A stretch of DNA of 13,165 bases, from the NCBI GenBank assembly GCA_028565635.1, contig JAOXYB010039951.1, positions 1 to 13,165 on the forward strand. The letters run 5' to 3'. The stretch's first letter is position 1. Every line of letters begins with the position of its first letter. Under the pieces are notes generated by a model, which made no database searches, was not told the DNA's origin, and worked only from the letters and a program-made list of their open reading frames with translations. Both the position numbers and the translations under genes were made by a program. This document shows positions 9,471 through 13,165 of this stretch, piece by piece. This stretch comes from Phoronis ovalis. Taxonomy: Eukaryota; Phoronida; Phoronidae.

Positions 9471-9943
9471 CGGGGGGCTCACTTGAAAAAAAGTCGGATA
9501 CGCATGCTCGTCCGAAAAAACGGGGGGGAAAAGGGGTACCTTTTTGGCGTTCAAGGGTTGATTTTGGCGGAAAACAACATTTAGCGGTATGTTTTTTGGC
9601 AAATGTAACTTCCCGTTTAGGGGTTGGTTTTTCACCTACACCTCCCGTTTAAGGGTTCCTTTTTTTATCAGGTAAAGTTACAAAACATCGATACAAGGTG
9701 TGCCGTCACGGGTTCAAATGTTTCACTTTACTTCCGCATTAAATCATGAAGAGCCACAATATAAATTGAATTAATAGAACATCAATGCCATATGTTAAAA
9801 CTTCTCGTTTAGGGGTGCCTTTTTTTAGCAAAATCCTCCCGTTTAGGGGTGGTATTTTGATCCTTCACTTCCCGTTTAGGGGCTTATTTTGCACCCTACG
9901 GACAAGCATGGGAACCCGGCTTTTTTCAAGTGAGCCCCCCCGG
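9471..9943. mobile_element. 473-bp non-autonomous DNA transposon (MITE) with G-tract ends and internal 32-34 bp repeats
   Basis: The left end CGGGGGGCTCACTTGAAAAAA is repeated inverted at the right end, and the similarity extends about 43 bases to GCATG(C/T)TYGTCCG on both sides. Inside, units with CCCGTTTAGGGGTT or a close variant start at 9612, 9644, 9804, 9838 and 9871, spaced 32-34 bp within each cluster. Diverged units are also visible at about 9546 and 9579. A repeat-free middle section runs from about 9666 to 9795. There is no transposase, so it would depend on a partner elsewhere. An 8- or 9-bp duplication is compatible with hAT, P, Merlin or Mutator-type elements; the superfamily is not decided. 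It lies 200 bases upstream of the SLC10-like start codon. Confidence 0.85.
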
Positions 9944-9952
9944 GCACGTTCT
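9944..9952. repeat. 9-bp target-site duplication, right copy (GCACGTTCT)
   Basis: It matches 9462-9470 exactly and directly follows the right inverted repeat. Confidence 0.75.
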
Positions 9953-10338
9953 ATCCCAATTTATTTCAATCTGAGGTTACTGCCATGTATACCTTTTTAT
10001 ACGTTTACTCAAACAGCATCACATGCATAGAAATCTCTTTTATACACAAATATTTGCTAATATTTGCAGTGCAGTGTTTTATTAAAATACTTACATGCAA
10101 GTTAACCATCCGGGTAAACCAATAGATAGTCTAGCTTTTTATTAAACTGCATACCCTGATGACTATACGCGTTAAAGTATATCTCACTGACCCGTGTCAC
10201 CCTGAAATCCATATGATATTTTTAACATTTTTGGGCACAAATGCTGAAACTTTTTCAGCGAGAATAAAAGTTATTGTTTCGAAAGTTCACATTATAATTA
10301 GGATTGCTCTTATAAGGGAGCAAGGCTATTGGTTTTGT
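9953..10338. other. Non-coding stretch between repeats
   Basis: An 89-codon open frame begins at 10159 but runs into the pyrimidine tract and tandem repeat, so it is not a credible gene. Nothing else is recognised. Confidence 0.5.
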
Positions 10339-10339
10339 A

Positions 10340-10378
10340 TGTTTTCTTTCTTCTTCTTTTTCTTTTTCTTCTTCCAAT
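10340..10378. repeat. Polypyrimidine (TTC/TTTC) low-complexity tract
   Basis: About 35 bases of T and C, mostly TTC and TTTTTC. It directly precedes the first copy of the tandem repeat that follows. Confidence 0.7.
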
Positions 10379-10486
10379 TTTTAGCAAGCTATATCTCAAA
10401 AACGGTTACGTTGGAACTTGGTACTTGATGTGTGACATCCCTGTGATAGGCCATTACTGACCTTGAAGTCAAAAGGTCAAATTGTG
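10371..10486 (+). repeat. AGGTCA-containing repeat, copy A
   Basis: It starts CTTCCAATTTTTAGCAAGCTATATCTC and ends in TTACTGACCTTGAAGTCA then AAAGGTCAAATTGTG. It aligns over its whole length with 10564-10680 at roughly 70 percent identity by eye. Half-sites: TGACCT 10458-10463, AAGTCA 10466-10471, AGGTCA 10474-10479 (the last two a direct repeat with 2-base spacing). Confidence 0.8.
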
Positions 10487-10563
10487 AAAATTGTTTAACT
10501 GTTTGAATATTTCGGTACTAAAAGGTTTTTGTTTTTTTGCATCGTTTCAATTAATTTATTGAT

Positions 10564-10680
10564 CTTCCAATTTTCACTAAGCTATATCTCGAGGACTGTT
10601 ACAGTAAGGACATGATATTTGAAGTTTGACATCCTCTGGGTAGGTCATTACTGACCTTGGGGTCAAAAGGTCATTTAGTG
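10564..10680 (+). repeat. AGGTCA-containing repeat, copy B
   Basis: This is the second copy, offset 193 bases from copy A. It contains AGGTCA 10642-10647, TGACCT 10652-10657, GGGTCA 10660-10665 and AGGTCA 10668-10673. Together these form an inverted pair with 4-base spacing, an everted pair with 2-base spacing and a direct pair with 2-base spacing. Another AGGTCA follows at 10685-10690. Confidence 0.8.
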
Positions 10681-10828
10681 TCAAAGGTCAAACCTGCTCG
10701 AAATGTGCCAAAATGATGATATTAGGTTATAAAAAAGTCATTTTGATGACTTTCAGAATATTTAGTAATATTAAAAGATGAATTTTTGAAAGTATCTTTT
10801 AAACTAATTTTACGGAGGGAACTTACTG

Positions 10829-11028
10829 CAAGTCGTAGTTTTTAGTCCAACAGGCTTGTAAATATGACATGACATGCCGGAGTTGACCTTGATGTCAAAA
10901 GATCATCTAGAGGTCAAAGCTCAAACTTTCAGAAAGCATTTAGAGGTCAAGGAGGACATTTTGAAGCATGAATTTCTATTATTTACTGAGAAGTTCAAAA
11001 ATGACGATGAAAGGTAATTTAGAGGTCA
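10829..11028 (+). repeat. Degenerate AGGTCA-containing repeat, copy C and tail
   Basis: This is a weaker third copy (about 10850-10920), with GACATGCCGGAGTTGACCTT then GATGTCAAAAGATCA. It is followed by AGGTCA at 10911-10916, 10944-10949 and 11023-11028. AGGTCAAAGCTCA at 10911-10923 is a direct repeat with 1-base spacing and one mismatch. Confidence 0.6.
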
Positions 11029-11253
11029 TGCAACGTTCATAAAAATATGAGCAACACTGCCTTTGCTAAAATCTAGTTTTCCAATGGCCTCGGTTAGTTC
11101 TCGAAATCTTACCATACAGATCACTACAGGTAAAATACACTGATCATTTGAATATGGTCTGCATCCAGTATAAGAATGGTATGGAAAGCATCCTGACAAA
11201 CCAAGCATTTAAGATATGTAAACGTTTTTCTAAAATATAACCCGTTTATCAGC
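11029..11253. other. Non-coding stretch before the foldback element
   Basis: A 60-codon minus-strand open frame (11208-11026) has no recognisable domain and no supporting splice context, so I do not call it a gene. Confidence 0.5.
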
Positions 11254-11259
11254 TTTTAT
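11254..11259. repeat. 6-bp target-site duplication, left copy (TTTTAT)
   Basis: It directly precedes the left inverted repeat and equals 12001-12006. The local AT-richness makes a chance match possible; a TA duplication inside the ends is the alternative. Confidence 0.55.
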
Positions 11260-12000
11260 TATGGAACGCCGTTTTAACATAAATTCAATTGTTTAGACAT
11301 ATCAACAAAGAATTAACGATATCAACAATTAAATTAGAGATATCAACAATTGAATTACAGATATATAAACAATTCCATTAATGATATCGCTAATAGAATT
11401 AGTGATATGTCTAATTCAATCCCATTTAACGATATGTTCAAATCGAATTAGTGATATGTTCAAATAGAATTAGCGATATGTTCAAATCGAATTAGTGATA
11501 TGTTCAAATTCGAATTAATGACATGTTCTAATTCGAATTAGCGATATGTTCTAATTCGAATCAGTGATATGTACTAATATAATTAATGATATGTTCTAAT
11601 AGTAATGTAATTAGCGATATCACCAATCAAAATTAAAGATATCATTAATTTGATTAGAACATATCAATAATTATATTAGAACATATCTCTATTTCTATTT
11701 GAACATATCATTATTGCGATTTGAACATATCACTAATTCCATTAGAATTAGTGATATCTCTAATTCTATTAATGATATCGCTAATTGAATTAGTGATATC
11801 GCTATTTGAATTAGTGATATCGCTAATTATATTAATGATATCAACAATTGCATAGTTTGGTCAACAGTTATTTTTCGGTATCATTATAAAATTAGACATA
11901 TCCCTAATTTAATTCCTGATATGTCCAATTATTTGGTGATATCGCTAATTATTTGATGATATGTCTAAATAATTGAATTTATGTAAAACGGCGTTCCATA
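11260..12000. mobile_element. 741-bp foldback non-autonomous transposon filled with periodic palindromic GATATC units
   Basis: The left 45 bases (from TATGGAACGCCGTTTTAACA to GACATATCA) recur inverted at the right end with two or three differences. About 30 GATAT/ATATC cores lie between. One run of GATATGTTC-type units has cores at 11431, 11453, 11475, 11497, 11520, 11543, 11566 and 11588 (22-23 bp spacing). A run in opposite orientation (AACATATC) has cores at 11661, 11683, 11705 and 11727 (exactly 22). A run of GATATC units has cores at 11753, 11774, 11795, 11816 and 11837 (exactly 21). Single units are near-palindromes, such as AATTAGTGATATCGCTAATT at 11809-11828. There is no coding capacity. 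A 6-bp duplication would not fit Tc1/mariner, but a TA duplication would. Confidence 0.85.
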
Positions 12001-12006
12001 TTTTAT
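12001..12006. repeat. 6-bp target-site duplication, right copy (TTTTAT)
   Basis: It equals 11254-11259 and directly follows the right inverted repeat. Confidence 0.55.
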
Positions 12007-12721
12007 CTGAAGACAATTGTATTTAGCTGAAAACTATAATGATAATTTAAAGAAACAAGTGTGGATTTCAAACTAATTTTAGTATGTAGACTTTCTAATG
12101 GGAAATGGATTACACAATTAAGTACATGTACATACATATGCCAAAACTATTAATGCCTGTACCGTTCGAAGATATCAATACCATTTAAGCAATGAAAAAT
12201 ACTTTACAAATGTATTCTACTTTTAATTGAAAAACGCTTAGTAATTATTCATAAACCCCGTACGAATTTGTAAATGACAATTTATCAGTTACTAAATGAA
12301 TTCTAGAATTGTAAAAAATTAACAGATTCTAGGAACTCTAAAACTGTAGTTCTTATAACATACCGCTACTACAAGGCCATGAATGCTATACAACGTACGT
12401 AACGGTATATGTATAATTGAGTTGTTTAAAAAATGTTGCAAAGCTTCAGTTAATATTAATGTACACTGTATTCGTAATAATTATATTTATACGTAAATTT
12501 TACCATGTTGTTGAGGAACACTGCCTTTGTAATGATTACATTTATAACTAGGTTTGAAAAGTTTTCTGTGTGCTGGTGCAATTGCACAATCAAAATAAAT
12601 GTAATACTTGTGTTAGGTTCCGATGCACATTTTTTTTTTTACTGAACCTCTTTTTATGTCTATTCGTCTAATTCCGAAGATCAGACAAACAAATTGTATT
12701 CTAATTTTACTGCTGACCTAA
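12007..12721. other. AT-rich non-coding stretch
   Basis: No gene or RNA was recognised. A run of T (12631-12640) lies about 90 bases before the SINE-like segment. Confidence 0.55.
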
Positions 12722-12960
12722 GAGAACTTTGTGGAGCAATGGTTACCACGTCCGCCTGGCATGTCAAAGTTCCCGGGACCGATCCTGGGCTTGTATACAT
12801 ACCTTTCACGGATAAAAAAAAACAAACATTCTCGTGGCTCGTGGCAACATTCTACGTTAAATGGCCGCCCCCTCTGAGAGGTCTATCTCTCAGGGATGTT
12901 AAAGAACAGCAATTGACGTTGGAAAATAATCATCAATTAGTCCTTCCTCTCCTTTTTTAA
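12722..12960 (+). mobile_element. tRNA-derived SINE-like element
   Basis: The head looks like a decayed tRNA. TGGAGCAATGGTT (12732-12744) sits where the A-box belongs. GGACCGATCC (12776-12785) matches the B-box GGTTCGATCC at 8 of 10 bases, within the SINE-typical setting CCCGGGACCGATCCTGGG. The string CGTCCGCCTGGCATGT between them is typical of animal tRNA-derived SINE heads. It cannot fold as a clean tRNA, so it is not called a tRNA gene. The right border is uncertain; a pyrimidine-rich run then TTTTTTAAAATTTATTTT at about 12940-12970 may be the tail. An 88-codon open frame crosses it by chance. Confidence 0.6.
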
Positions 12961-13165
12961 AATTTATTTTCACTCAGGGTAAATCCATACCTGCTAGGGT
13001 ATCATTGAATTAATTGTAAGGTTGCTAAGTGTAGTGAGCAGTCTCACTGTATGCTCCCCATGCAGTTGATACTGTTCTTGGAGTGAACAGGCCCGCAATC
13101 AGGGGGTAATTGATGTACTATATGTGTGTCCTGACACTATTGTCGTCATATTACAATAATGCACT
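12961..13165. other. Moderately GC-rich segment after the SINE-like head, unclassified
   Basis: It is less AT-rich than its surroundings and ends at the window edge. It could be the 3' body of the same SINE or another repeat; a single copy does not allow a decision. No coding frame is supported. Confidence 0.35.

Noticed and set aside
9472-9540. G-quadruplex from the G-tracts at the MITE left end
   Set aside because: The tracts are too far apart to meet the usual four-run pattern with short loops.
10159-10428. 89-codon plus-strand open frame
   Set aside because: Its end is the polypyrimidine tract read as a run of phenylalanine, followed by repeat sequence.
11026-11208. 60-codon minus-strand open frame with a somewhat protein-like composition
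   Set aside because: No recognisable motif, no matching splice partner exon nearby, and it partly overlaps the end of the AGGTCA repeat tail.
11260-12000. A CRISPR array, because of short repeats at regular spacing
   Set aside because: The units are palindromic and contiguous, with no unique spacers, the genome is animal-type, and the array sits between transposon inverted ends.
12722-12800. A functional tRNA gene
   Set aside because: A- and B-box-like strings are present, but the arms do not pair into a proper cloverleaf and the B-box has two substitutions at invariant bases.
12694-12960. 88-codon plus-strand open frame
   Set aside because: It runs through the tRNA-like head and body of the SINE-like element and has no domain.

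Overview
The window looks like AT-rich nuclear DNA from an invertebrate animal (metazoan), probably marine. The evidence is one intron-containing gene with GT-AG splice sites, a eukaryotic poly(A) signal, a tRNA-derived SINE-like segment, and several non-autonomous DNA transposons with terminal inverted repeats and target-site duplications. I see no bacterial-type gene organisation. The species cannot be fixed from the sequence. AGGTCA-rich repeats and G-tract-ended elements of this kind are, from memory, common in several marine invertebrate phyla.

There is one well-supported protein-coding gene. It lies on the minus strand, with three coding exons at 9270-8674, 7395-7224 and 6478-5742. They encode a 501-residue SLC10-family (sodium/bile acid cotransporter family) membrane protein with a signal peptide and a glycosylated extracellular N-terminal domain, as in the SLC10A3/SLC10A5 branch. 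Residues that bind the two sodium ions in the bacterial homologue ASBT appear to be conserved at matching spacing. A poly(A) signal follows about 155 bases after the stop codon.

The rest is mostly repeats. Positions 1-171 are the end of a G/C-tract-ended element. Positions 173-5536 are largely featureless AT-rich sequence with a hairpin, a pair of dispersed repeats and a short tandem repeat. Intron 1 holds three diverged tandem copies of a roughly 147-bp unit. Upstream of the gene come: a 473-bp element with terminal inverted repeats and a 9-bp target duplication (9471-9943); a run of tandem repeats dense in AGGTCA nuclear-receptor half-sites (10371-11028); a 741-bp foldback element packed with about 30 palindromic units at strict 21-23 bp spacing (11260-12000); and a SINE-like segment (about 12722-12960).

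No multi-gene system is visible. The most unusual object is the 741-bp periodic palindrome element. The most functionally suggestive arrangement is the mobile element plus AGGTCA cluster within about 2 kb upstream of the transporter, but a regulatory role there is inference only.
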